64,000 nucleotides of DNA from Aureimonas sp. AU22. GTDB lineage: Bacteria > Pseudomonadota > Alphaproteobacteria > Rhizobiales > Rhizobiaceae. The first letter of the stretch is position 1. Every line of letters starts with the position of its first letter. Made by a program: the position numbers and the translations under genes. This document shows positions 7,949-15,912 of the stretch, piece after piece. The stretch is taken from the NCBI RefSeq assembly GCF_001463745.1, contig NZ_BBWJ01000035.1, positions 1-64,000 on the forward strand. The letters run 5' to 3'. The notes below the pieces were generated by a model that saw only the letters and a list, made by a program, of their open reading frames with translations, was not told where the DNA came from and ran no database searches.

Positions 7949-9097
7949 ATGCTGTTCTGGCTCATCGCCTTCGTCCTTGCCGCCACCGCGACGCTCGTGA
8001 TCGTCCTGCCGCTCCTGGTGCGCCCGGCGCGAACCGCAGTCGCCCGCGAGACCTATGACGAAGAGGTCTACCGCGCCCAGCTGAACGAGTTGCGCGAGGA
8101 CGAGGCGAGGGGCAGCATCGGATCGGAGGAGGCGACAGCCTCTCGCGCGGAGATCGGACGGCGCTTGCTCCGCGCGCGCGAGGCCGCCGAGGCGGCACCC
8201 GACGCCCGCCCGCAGGCGCGATCCGCCGTCGTGGCAGGGCTGGCCGTGGCGCTGTTGCTGCCGATCGGAACGTTTCTCTTCTACGACCGGTGGGGATCGC
8301 CGGACGCACCGGATCAGCCGCTGGCCTCCCGGGAAGCAGCCGGCGACACGTTGGACGTCGACGCCGCGGTCGCCGAAATCGAGCGGCGTCTTGCCGCCCA
8401 GCCCGACGACGCCGCGGGCTGGAACGTCGTCGCTCCCGTCTATCTCCGACTGGGGCAGGGCGAGAAGGCCGTGACGGCGTTTCGCAACGTGCTGCGTCTT
8501 TCGCCTCCCACAGCGCAAACGGTTTCGGGGCTCGGCGAAGCTCTCGTCCAAGCGGCGGACGGAAAGGTCACGCCGGAAGCGGAAACCGAATTTCGTCGCG
8601 CCCTGTCGCTCGACGCGCAATGGGTGCCCGCGCGGTTCTTCCTGGCTCTCTCGCTCTCGCAGCAGGGACGGGCTCCGGAGGCGGCCGAGGCCTGGAGCGA
8701 ACTCCTGCGGACGGGCCCGCCGGATGGTCCGTGGCGTCCGGTGGCGGAAGCGGCCCTCGCCGATGCGCGCTCCGGTGCGGGCGTCGCATCCACGCCGCAG
8801 GCTCCCGGACCGACGGCGGACGACATCAGGAACGCCGAAACCCTGTCCGACACGGATCGGCTGGCGATGGTTCAGGGAATGGTCTCGGGCCTTGCGGAGC
8901 GGCTACGCGTTCAGCCGAAGGATGCGGAGGGGTGGAAGCGGCTCCTGCGCTCCTACCTCGTTCTAAAGCAGCCTGACGAGGCGCTTGCGGCATTGCGGCA
9001 GGTGCGGGCCGTATTCCCGGAAGCCTCACCGGAGCTTATGGATATCATGAGCTTCGCACGAGAGCTCGGACTGCAGCCGGATACCGCAACACCATGA
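7949..9097 (+). CDS. ccmI: c-type cytochrome biogenesis protein CcmI (CycH)
   Basis: A 382-residue protein with two N-terminal membrane helices (about 1-22 and 95-115) around a cytoplasmic loop containing YDEEVYRAQLNELREDEARG. A periplasmic TPR-rich domain follows, with repeats around 130-270 and again near the C-terminus. CcmI is the apocytochrome chaperone of System I cytochrome c maturation, handing the CXXCH segment to the heme lyase core CcmF/CcmH. The ATG at 7949 is preferred over the adjacent TTG at 7946. Its stop overlaps the ccmE start (ATGA), so it opens the ccmI-E-F-H operon. Confidence 0.92.
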   Translation: MLFWLIAFVLAATATLVIVLPLLVRPARTAVARETYDEEVYRAQLNELREDEARGSIGSEEATASRAEIGRRLLRAREAAEAAPDARPQARSAVVAGLAVALLLPIGTFLFYDRWGSPDAPDQPLASREAAGDTLDVDAAVAEIERRLAAQPDDAAGWNVVAPVYLRLGQGEKAVTAFRNVLRLSPPTAQTVSGLGEALVQAADGKVTPEAETEFRRALSLDAQWVPARFFLALSLSQQGRAPEAAEAWSELLRTGPPDGPWRPVAEAALADARSGAGVASTPQAPGPTADDIRNAETLSDTDRLAMVQGMVSGLAERLRVQPKDAEGWKRLLRSYLVLKQPDEALAALRQVRAVFPEASPELMDIMSFARELGLQPDTATP

Positions 9098-9573
9098 CGC
9101 GTAAGCAGAAGCGCCTTGCCAGCCTGTTCGGCATCCTGGCCGTCGTCGCGACGGCCGCGGGGCTCGTGCTGACGGCGCTGTCGGACAGTGTCGCCTTCTT
9201 CAATTCCCCGACCGACCTGGCTGCCCGCGCCCCTAGCGACGAGCAGCGCATCCGCCTGGGCGGGATCGTCGAGGCGGGTACCGTGCACCGCGACGGCGCG
9301 CAGCGGGTCTCGTTCCGCGTGACGGACACGGTGGAAAGCGTGCCGGTCACCTATGCCGGCCTGCTGCCCGATCTGTTCCGCGAGGGGCAGGGGGTGGTGG
9401 CGGAGGGGCATCTGGGCAATGACCGGGTGTTCGTCGCGGACACGGTTCTGGCCAAGCACGACGAGACCTACATGCCGAAGGAAGTCGTCGACGACCTCAA
9501 GGCGCGCGGCCTCTGGAAGGACGGCGCCATCGTCTCGGCCACGGAAACACAGCCTGCGGGAGCCGGCTTGTGA
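9094..9573 (+). CDS. ccmE: heme chaperone CcmE (CycJ)
   Basis: A 159-residue membrane-anchored heme chaperone. A single N-terminal membrane helix (about 9-29) precedes an OB-fold domain with RLGGIVEAGTV and RVSFRVTDT. The heme-attaching histidine is His122 in VLAKHDETYMPKE, the family signature. CcmE carries heme covalently from CcmC to the CcmF/CcmH lyase. The ATG overlaps the ccmI stop by 4 bases, and its own stop overlaps the GTG of ccmF. ccmABCDG are not in the window. Confidence 0.95.
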   Translation: MTRKQKRLASLFGILAVVATAAGLVLTALSDSVAFFNSPTDLAARAPSDEQRIRLGGIVEAGTVHRDGAQRVSFRVTDTVESVPVTYAGLLPDLFREGQGVVAEGHLGNDRVFVADTVLAKHDETYMPKEVVDDLKARGLWKDGAIVSATETQPAGAGL

Positions 9574-11543
9574 TCGTCGAACTCGGGCATTTCGCGCTGG
9601 TGCTGGCGCTTGGCACGGCGCTCGTTCAATCCGTGCTTCCGCTCCTGGGCGCGCGCACCGGCGACGCGCGGCTGATGGAAGCCGGGTCGGCGACGTCCGT
9701 GACAGGACTCGCGCTGCTTGCCCTGGCGTTCGGGGCGTTGACGGCAGCCTACGCGACCTCGGACTTCTCCGTGCTCAATGTCGTGGAGAATTCCCACTCC
9801 GCCAAGCCGATGATCTACAAGATCACGGGCGTCTGGGGGAACCACGAGGGGTCGATGCTCCTGTGGGTGCTGATCCTATCGCTGTTCGGAGCGCTGGTGG
9901 CTCTGTTCGGCCGCGACCTTCCGCCGAGCCTGAAGGCGACGGTGCTCTCGGTCCAGGGCTGGATTCTGACCGCCTTCCTGCTGTTCATCCTCCTGACCTC
10001 GAACCCGTTCACGCGCGTGATCCCGGCGCCGTTCGAGGGCAACGATCTCAATCCGATCCTTCAGGACATCGGCCTCGCGATCCATCCGCCGCTCCTCTAT
10101 CTCGGCTATGTCGGCTTCTCGATCGCCTTCTCGTTCGCGGTGGCCGCCCTGATCGAGGGGCAGATCGATGCTGCCTGGGCGCGCTGGGTGCGCCCCTGGA
10201 CGCTGCTCGCGTGGCTGTTCCTCACCGGAGGGATCGCGATGGGCTCGTACTGGGCCTACTACGAACTCGGCTGGGGCGGCTGGTGGTTCTGGGACCCGGT
10301 GGAGAACGCCTCCTTCATGCCGTGGCTCTCGGGCACGGCGCTCCTTCATTCGGCCGCCGTAATGGAGAAGCGTTCCGCGTTGAAGGTCTGGACGGTGCTG
10401 CTGGCCATCTTGACCTTCTCGCTTTCGCTGCTCGGAACCTTCCTGGTTCGCTCGGGGGTCCTGACCTCGGTTCACGCCTTCGCTGTCGATCCGGAACGCG
10501 GCGTCTTCATCCTGGCGATCCTGTGCATCTTCATCGGCGGCTCGCTGGCGCTCTTCGCCTTCCGGGCGAGCGAGCTGGAGAGCGGTGGGCTCTTTGCGCC
10601 GATCTCTCGCGAAGGCGCGCTGGTCTTCAACAACCTGTTCCTCACCACGGCAACGGCCACGGTGCTCGTGGGAACGCTGTACCCCTTGTTTCTGGAAGTG
10701 TTCACCGGCACGAAGATTTCGGTCGGCGCGCCCTTCTTCGACCTGACCTTCGGGCCGCTGATGGTGCCGCTTCTGTTTGCGGTGCCGTTCGGTCCCCTGC
10801 TCGCATGGAAGCGGGGGGACCTCCTGGGTGCAGCCCAGCGGCTCTACGCAGCGGTGGGCGCCGCCCTGTTCGTGACGATCGTGGTGCTCGCGGTGAACGA
10901 GGGAACCAAGATCCTGGCGTCCCTCGGCATCGGCCTTGCGGTCTGGGTGATGGTCGGCGCGCTCGTGGATCTGGCGGGACGGGCAGGCCTGCCGAAAGCC
11001 GGATTGCGCATCGCCTTCGCCCGACTGGTGGGGCTACCCCGATCGGCCTTCGGCACGGCTCTCGCCCATTTCGGGGTCGGCGTGACGCTGCTCGGCGTCG
11101 TGTGCGTCAGCACCTTCGATACCGAGACCGTCACCACGATGCAGCCGGGGCAGACGGTGGCGGTCGGCGGGTTCGATTTGCGTTACGACGGGCAGACGTT
11201 CCGGCAGGGACCGAACTATCGTGAGGACGTCGGTCGTTTCACGCTGCTTGATGGCGGCAACGAAACGGGGGTCATCGACAGCGCCAAGCGCTTCTATCCG
11301 GCACGCCAGATGCCGACGACCGAAGCGGGCATCCACACGCTGGTGTTCAGCCAGATCTATGTTTCTCTGGGAGATGCGACGGCCAACGACGGGTCGATCG
11401 TGGTTCGCATCTGGTGGAAGCCGCTGGTGACGCTCATCTGGCTCGGCGCCGTCGCGATGGCGATCGGGGGCGCGGTCTCCCTCAGCGACCGTCGTCTTCG
11501 GGTCGGAGCGCCGGCAAGGCGTCGCGCCGCCAGGGTGGCCTGA
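9570..11543 (+). CDS. ccmF: heme lyase core subunit CcmF (CycK)
   Basis: A 657-residue polytopic protein of the heme handling protein family. The WWD signature is seen in GWGGWWFWDPVENASFMPW (about residues 230-250), with the family blocks NHEGSMLLW and LGTFLVRSGVLTSVHAF. CcmF, with CcmH and CcmI, attaches heme to apocytochrome c in the periplasm and reduces CcmE-bound heme. It starts at GTG overlapping the ccmE stop by 4 bases, and the length is normal. The next gene starts one base after the stop. Confidence 0.95.
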   Translation: MIVELGHFALVLALGTALVQSVLPLLGARTGDARLMEAGSATSVTGLALLALAFGALTAAYATSDFSVLNVVENSHSAKPMIYKITGVWGNHEGSMLLWVLILSLFGALVALFGRDLPPSLKATVLSVQGWILTAFLLFILLTSNPFTRVIPAPFEGNDLNPILQDIGLAIHPPLLYLGYVGFSIAFSFAVAALIEGQIDAAWARWVRPWTLLAWLFLTGGIAMGSYWAYYELGWGGWWFWDPVENASFMPWLSGTALLHSAAVMEKRSALKVWTVLLAILTFSLSLLGTFLVRSGVLTSVHAFAVDPERGVFILAILCIFIGGSLALFAFRASELESGGLFAPISREGALVFNNLFLTTATATVLVGTLYPLFLEVFTGTKISVGAPFFDLTFGPLMVPLLFAVPFGPLLAWKRGDLLGAAQRLYAAVGAALFVTIVVLAVNEGTKILASLGIGLAVWVMVGALVDLAGRAGLPKAGLRIAFARLVGLPRSAFGTALAHFGVGVTLLGVVCVSTFDTETVTTMQPGQTVAVGGFDLRYDGQTFRQGPNYREDVGRFTLLDGGNETGVIDSAKRFYPARQMPTTEAGIHTLVFSQIYVSLGDATANDGSIVVRIWWKPLVTLIWLGAVAMAIGGAVSLSDRRLRVGAPARRRAARVA

Positions 11544-11544
11544 T

Positions 11545-12036
11545 ATGGTGCGTCGATCACGAACGCGAGCGATCGCCTTGGTGTGCCTCATGGGCTGGGC
11601 CTTTCCGGCGCTGGCGGTGCAGCCGGACGAGGTCCTGCCGAACGCGTCGCTCGAGCAGCGGGCCCGCGACCTGTCGGCGGGGCTTCGCTGCATGGTGTGC
11701 CAGAACCAGTCGATCGACGATTCCGACGCGCCTCTGGCGCGCGACCTCCGGCTCCTGGTACGCGAGCGCATCACGGCCGGCGATAGCGACGAGGACGTCA
11801 TCGACTATTTGGTATCGCGCTACGGCGACTTCGTGCTGCTGCGTCCCCGCGTGCGCTGGGATACGGCACTTCTGTGGGGCGCGCCGATCCTGCTTCTGGG
11901 TATCGGCATCGTCGTGCTGCGGCGGTCGGGTCGACCGGCCGTTCAGTTTCCTCCCGCAGGCGACCTTTCGGCGGCGGAAGAGGCGCAACTGGCGCAGATC
12001 CTGGACGACGGACCCGGCCGGGGCGATGGGCGCTAA
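11545..12036 (+). CDS. ccmH: cytochrome c maturation thioredoxin-like protein CcmH (CycL)
   Basis: A 163-residue protein with an N-terminal signal or anchor (about 8-24), a three-helix periplasmic domain carrying the redox pair Cys49/Cys52 in LRCMVCQNQSI, and a C-terminal membrane helix (about 108-127). CcmH keeps the apocytochrome CXXCH cysteines reduced before heme ligation. The short form without the long TPR domain matches organisms that encode CcmI separately, as here. It is the last gene of the operon. Confidence 0.94.
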   Translation: MVRRSRTRAIALVCLMGWAFPALAVQPDEVLPNASLEQRARDLSAGLRCMVCQNQSIDDSDAPLARDLRLLVRERITAGDSDEDVIDYLVSRYGDFVLLRPRVRWDTALLWGAPILLLGIGIVVLRRSGRPAVQFPPAGDLSAAEEAQLAQILDDGPGRGDGR

Positions 12037-12164
12037 CTGCCCGACCTTACGAAGCTTTCATCCTCGCGAAAACTTGCCGTAACGTTGCGACCCCTACTTT
12101 CCCACCATCGGACGGGCCAAATGGCTCCCGTCGGCGGATCGGGAATTCAACGAGGGTCCTTCGC

Positions 12165-13679
12165 ATGAACACGAACTTCAACAAGACAACACGTCGCCTT
12201 TCCACCGCGGTCTTGGCGGCGGGCGTCGCAGGCGTCGTCCTCGCGGGCGGCGTCGTTTCCAACGTGGTGCCGAGCTTCGCCCAGGCAGTGGCGGTTCAGC
12301 CGACGGGTGAGAACCCGGGCTTCGCCGACGTGGTTGAAAAGGTCTCCCCCGCGGTCGTCTCCGTGCGCGTGAAGGAGCAGGTGCGGCCGGCGAGCGACGA
12401 CGGCAATGCCGAGTCGCCCTTCGACAACCTGCCGGAAAATCACCCGCTCCGGCGCTTCTTCGAGTTCGGCAATCCCGGCATGCCGGGTTCGCCCGATGGC
12501 CGTCAGGCGCCGCGCCGCAGCCCGCGCCAGGGCATGGCGCAGGGGTCCGGCTTCTTCATCTCGGACGACGGCTACCTTGTGACCAACAATCACGTGGTCG
12601 AGGGCGGCAGCGACTACACGGTCGTTCTGGACGACGGCACGGAGCTGAAGGCGGAACTGATCGGCACCGACTCGCGCACCGACCTCGCGCTGCTGAAGGT
12701 GGACGGTGGTCAGCGCAAGTTCACCTATGTCGATTTCGCGGACGACTCCAAGGTCCGGGTCGGCGAGTGGGTGGTGGCTGTCGGCAATCCGTTCGGTCTC
12801 GGCGGCTCGGTGACGGCGGGCATCGTCTCGGCGCGCGGCCGCGATATCGGCGCCGGCCCCTACGACGACTTCATCCAGATCGACGCGGCGGTGAACCGCG
12901 GAAACTCGGGCGGCCCCGCCTTCAACCTCGAAGGTCAGGTGATCGGCGTCAACACTGCGATCTTCTCGCCATCGGGCGGCAATGTCGGCATCGCCTTCGC
13001 CATTCCGGCTTCGACGGCCAAGAGTGTCGTGCAGTCCCTGCGCGAGAACGGCAACGTCCAGCGCGGCTGGCTCGGCGTGCAGATCGCGCCGGTGACGCAA
13101 GATATCGCCGAGGCGCTGGGGCTGAACGCGGAAGAGGGCGCCATCGTCACGCTGCCCGATACCGACACCCCGGCGGTGAAGGCGGGCATCCAGACCGGTG
13201 ACGTGATCACGGCGGTGAACGGGCAAACGGTCAAGGGTCCGCGCGAATTGGCTCGCAAGGTCGCCGAATATCGTCCCGGTGCGACCATCGACGTCAAGAT
13301 CTGGCGCAACGGCGAGGCGCGCGACATCAAGGTCGAGCTCGGCAACCTGTCCAGCCTCGACGAAGCGTCGAACACCAGCGGCAACAGCAACGTGCCGGTC
13401 AATCCGTCCTCGCTGCGCGGCTACGGCCTGACGCTCACTCCGTCGGACCAGGGTGACGGCGTCGTCATCACCGAGGTCGACCCCGACTCCGAGGCCGCCA
13501 ACCGCGGCGTCTCGGCGGGCGACACGATCGTGGCGGTGAACGGCAGCTCGGTGAAGTCGCAGCGCGAGGTCGAGGACGCGATCAAGAAGGCCGCGACCTC
13601 GGGCCGGAAGGCGGCGCTGTTCCAGCTTCGCAGCGGCGATCAGAACCGCTTCGTGGCCCTGCCGATCAGCGGAAGCTGA
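12165..13679 (+). CDS. degP: periplasmic serine protease/chaperone DegP (HtrA)
   Basis: A 504-residue exported protease. The start at ATG 12165 gives a signal peptide (about 1-38); the open frame continues upstream but without a signal. The S1C trypsin-like domain has the triad His143 (NNHVVEG), Asp173 (SRTDLALLK) and Ser248 (RGNSGGPAF), followed by two PDZ domains (about 300-385 and 405-500). A flexible, proline/arginine-rich LA loop lies at about 75-125. DegP degrades misfolded envelope proteins and is commonly followed by a two-component pair in Rhizobiales, as here. A GC-rich hairpin follows the stop. Confidence 0.94.
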   Translation: MNTNFNKTTRRLSTAVLAAGVAGVVLAGGVVSNVVPSFAQAVAVQPTGENPGFADVVEKVSPAVVSVRVKEQVRPASDDGNAESPFDNLPENHPLRRFFEFGNPGMPGSPDGRQAPRRSPRQGMAQGSGFFISDDGYLVTNNHVVEGGSDYTVVLDDGTELKAELIGTDSRTDLALLKVDGGQRKFTYVDFADDSKVRVGEWVVAVGNPFGLGGSVTAGIVSARGRDIGAGPYDDFIQIDAAVNRGNSGGPAFNLEGQVIGVNTAIFSPSGGNVGIAFAIPASTAKSVVQSLRENGNVQRGWLGVQIAPVTQDIAEALGLNAEEGAIVTLPDTDTPAVKAGIQTGDVITAVNGQTVKGPRELARKVAEYRPGATIDVKIWRNGEARDIKVELGNLSSLDEASNTSGNSNVPVNPSSLRGYGLTLTPSDQGDGVVITEVDPDSEAANRGVSAGDTIVAVNGSSVKSQREVEDAIKKAATSGRKAALFQLRSGDQNRFVALPISGS

Positions 13680-13704
13680 TCGCGATCCACTCGCCGGAAA
13701 TCCG

Positions 13705-13730
13705 GGGGCGGCGTCCGCCGCCCCTGTTCG
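13705..13730 (+). terminator. weak hairpin after degP
   Basis: GGGGCGGC at 13705-13712 pairs with GCCGCCCC at 13717-13724 across a 4-base loop. The tail TGTTCG is poor in T, so it may only attenuate readthrough into the downstream response regulator. Confidence 0.4.
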
Positions 13731-13755
13731 CCCGCTTCATCGAAGGATATTCACG

Positions 13756-14469
13756 ATGACGATGTCCGCGCCGTCCTCTAAATCGGATCACATGCGCATC
13801 CTCATCATCGAAGACGACCGGGAGGCCGCCTCCTACCTTGCGAAGGCCCTGCGGGAGTCCGGCCATGTGCCGGACCATGCGGCGGACGGCGAGATGGGAT
13901 TGCACATGGCGCTGACGCAGGCCTACGACGTTCTCGTCGTGGACCGCATGTTGCCGCAGCGCGACGGCCTGTCGGTCGTCTCCGCGCTGCGCGAGAAAGG
14001 CAATGCCACGCCGATCCTCATCTTGTCCGCGCTGGGCCAGGTGGACGACCGGGTGAAGGGCCTTCGTGCCGGCGGCGACGACTATCTCCCCAAGCCCTAC
14101 GCCTTCTCCGAGCTTCTGGCCCGCATCGAGATCTTGGGCCGGCGACGCGGGACCAAGGACGTCGAGACGGTGTATCGCGTCGGCGATCTGGAGCTCGACC
14201 GCCTGTCGCACGAGGTGCGTCGCGCCGGCAAACCGATCACCCTTCAGCCGCGCGAGTTCCGCCTCCTGGAATATCTGATGAAGCATGCCGGCCAGGTTGT
14301 GACGCGAACCATGCTTCTCGAGAATGTCTGGGACTACCATTTCGACCCACAGACCAACGTGATCGACGTTCATATCTCGCGCCTCCGCTCGAAGATCGAG
14401 CGCGAGTTCGGCGAGCCCCTCCTGCATACGGTTCGCGGGTCCGGATACATCATCCGCGCCGGGGACTGA
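13756..14469 (+). CDS. OmpR-family response regulator of the degP-linked pair
   Basis: A 237-residue regulator with a receiver domain (about 13-125; phosphoacceptor Asp63 in VVDRMLPQRDG and Lys in YLPKPYAF) and an OmpR/PhoB winged helix (about 140-235) ending VRGSGYIIRAG. The first ATG at 13756 is preceded by GAAGGA; a start at 13792 (MRILIIED) is also possible and would remove 12 residues. It is paired with the kinase 6 bases downstream. The position after degP suggests an envelope or copper/heavy-metal-type sensor pair, but the signal is unknown. Confidence 0.87.
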   Translation: MTMSAPSSKSDHMRILIIEDDREAASYLAKALRESGHVPDHAADGEMGLHMALTQAYDVLVVDRMLPQRDGLSVVSALREKGNATPILILSALGQVDDRVKGLRAGGDDYLPKPYAFSELLARIEILGRRRGTKDVETVYRVGDLELDRLSHEVRRAGKPITLQPREFRLLEYLMKHAGQVVTRTMLLENVWDYHFDPQTNVIDVHISRLRSKIEREFGEPLLHTVRGSGYIIRAGD

Positions 14470-14475
14470 GGGTCC

Positions 14476-15912
14476 TTGCGCCGGCCGACGATCCTGCGCG
14501 TTCGCGAGCTGATGCGTGTCACCGCCGTGCGGCTTTCGGCGGTCTATCTCGCGCTCTTCGCGCTCTTTGCCGCGATCCTTCTCGTCTACGTGACGGAAAC
14601 GGCGTCTTCCATCCTGCAGTCGCAGAGCCAGGATGCGATCGACGACGAGATCGAGGTTCTCGACCGCATCTACCAGACCACGGGCATCTCGGGCATCGTG
14701 CGCGCGATCGACCGCCGCGCGCGCCAGCCGGGCGCGCCGCTCTATCTCGTGACCGACGGGACCGGCCTGATCCTCGCTGGCAACGTGCAGAGTCTCGAAG
14801 CGGGCGTCCTGGACGAGCCGGGCTTCAAGACCAAGCCCTTCCGCTACGCGCGCTTCACCGAGACCGACCAGGATCGTTATCACACGGCCGTCGCCGAGGT
14901 CGTGCAGCTTCCCAACGGGATGCGGCTCCTCGTGGGGCGAGATCAGAGCGATCAGGAACGGATCCGGTTGATCGTCCGCAACGCCCTGATCCTGGCGCTG
15001 CTCCTGATGAGCTTCGGGGCACTCCTCGCCTGGTTCCTGGTCGGCCGCACCGCGTTGCATCGGCTCGACCGCATGTCCGCGGCGACCGCCCGCATCATGG
15101 GAGGTGACCTGTCCGAGCGGCTACCCGTGACCGGGACCGGCGACGAGTTCGATCGACTGTCCGAGAAGCTGAACGTGCTTCTCGCGCGCATCGCTCTGCT
15201 GCAGGAAGGGCTCCGGCAAGTGTCGGACAACATCGCCCACGATTTGAAGACGCCGTTGACGCGGTTGCGCAACCGTGTGGAGGCCGCGCTCGGGGACGCC
15301 GATCCCGAGCGCAACGGACGAAACGCGCTGGAGGCTGTGCTCGCGGAAGCCGATGGGATGATCCGCACCTTCGACGCGCTGCTGATGATCAGCCGCGTCG
15401 AGGCGGGCTCCCACCCCGCGTTGAAGAGCGAGGTCGACCTGTCCTCGATCGTCTCGGATGTCGCAGAACTCTACGAGCCCTTGGCCGAGGATGCCGGCGG
15501 GCGGCTCGTCCTCGAGGCGCCCGAGCCCGTCGTCGCGCCGGTCAGCCGCGAGCTGATCTCCCAGGCCGTTTCCAACCTTCTGGACAACGCGCTGAAATAC
15601 GGTCTGTCCGAGCGGCCGCTGGAGATCCGCGTCGTCGTCGAACGGCGGGGCGACCATTGCCTCGTCTCGGTCGCCGACAACGGAAGCGGCGTGCCGGCCG
15701 ACAAGCGCGAGCGCGTGCTGGAGCGCTTCTACCGGTTGGACGAGAGCCGCTCGAAGCCCGGCTCGGGCCTCGGTCTTTCCCTGGTCCAGGCCGTCGCCAC
15801 CATCCACGGCGGCACACTCTCGCTTGACGATGCGGCGCCGGGCCTCAAAGTCACGCTGGAGATTCCTCTGGAAAGGGTTGTTCAGCCGCATGACGGAGCC
15901 CGCGCGCCTTGA
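14476..15912 (+). CDS. sensor histidine kinase of the degP-linked pair
   Basis: A 478-residue kinase with two membrane helices (about 15-37 and 168-190) flanking a periplasmic sensor domain. A HAMP linker follows, then His255 in NIAHDLKTPLTRLRNR and an ATPase domain with NLLDNALKYG, DNGSGVPA and GSGLGLSLV. The overall build is QseC/CusS/TctE-like. It starts at TTG, 6 bases after the regulator stop; ATG 14512 is an alternative. The last 23 bases overlap the glnE coding region, implying cotranscription and coupled translation. Confidence 0.87.
   Translation: MRRPTILRVRELMRVTAVRLSAVYLALFALFAAILLVYVTETASSILQSQSQDAIDDEIEVLDRIYQTTGISGIVRAIDRRARQPGAPLYLVTDGTGLILAGNVQSLEAGVLDEPGFKTKPFRYARFTETDQDRYHTAVAEVVQLPNGMRLLVGRDQSDQERIRLIVRNALILALLLMSFGALLAWFLVGRTALHRLDRMSAATARIMGGDLSERLPVTGTGDEFDRLSEKLNVLLARIALLQEGLRQVSDNIAHDLKTPLTRLRNRVEAALGDADPERNGRNALEAVLAEADGMIRTFDALLMISRVEAGSHPALKSEVDLSSIVSDVAELYEPLAEDAGGRLVLEAPEPVVAPVSRELISQAVSNLLDNALKYGLSERPLEIRVVVERRGDHCLVSVADNGSGVPADKRERVLERFYRLDESRSKPGSGLGLSLVQAVATIHGGTLSLDDAAPGLKVTLEIPLERVVQPHDGARAP

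Noticed and set aside
9353-11224. A 623-codon frame overlapping ccmE and ccmF
   Set aside because: It runs across two confirmed genes in a different frame and has no hydrophobic pattern or start signal.
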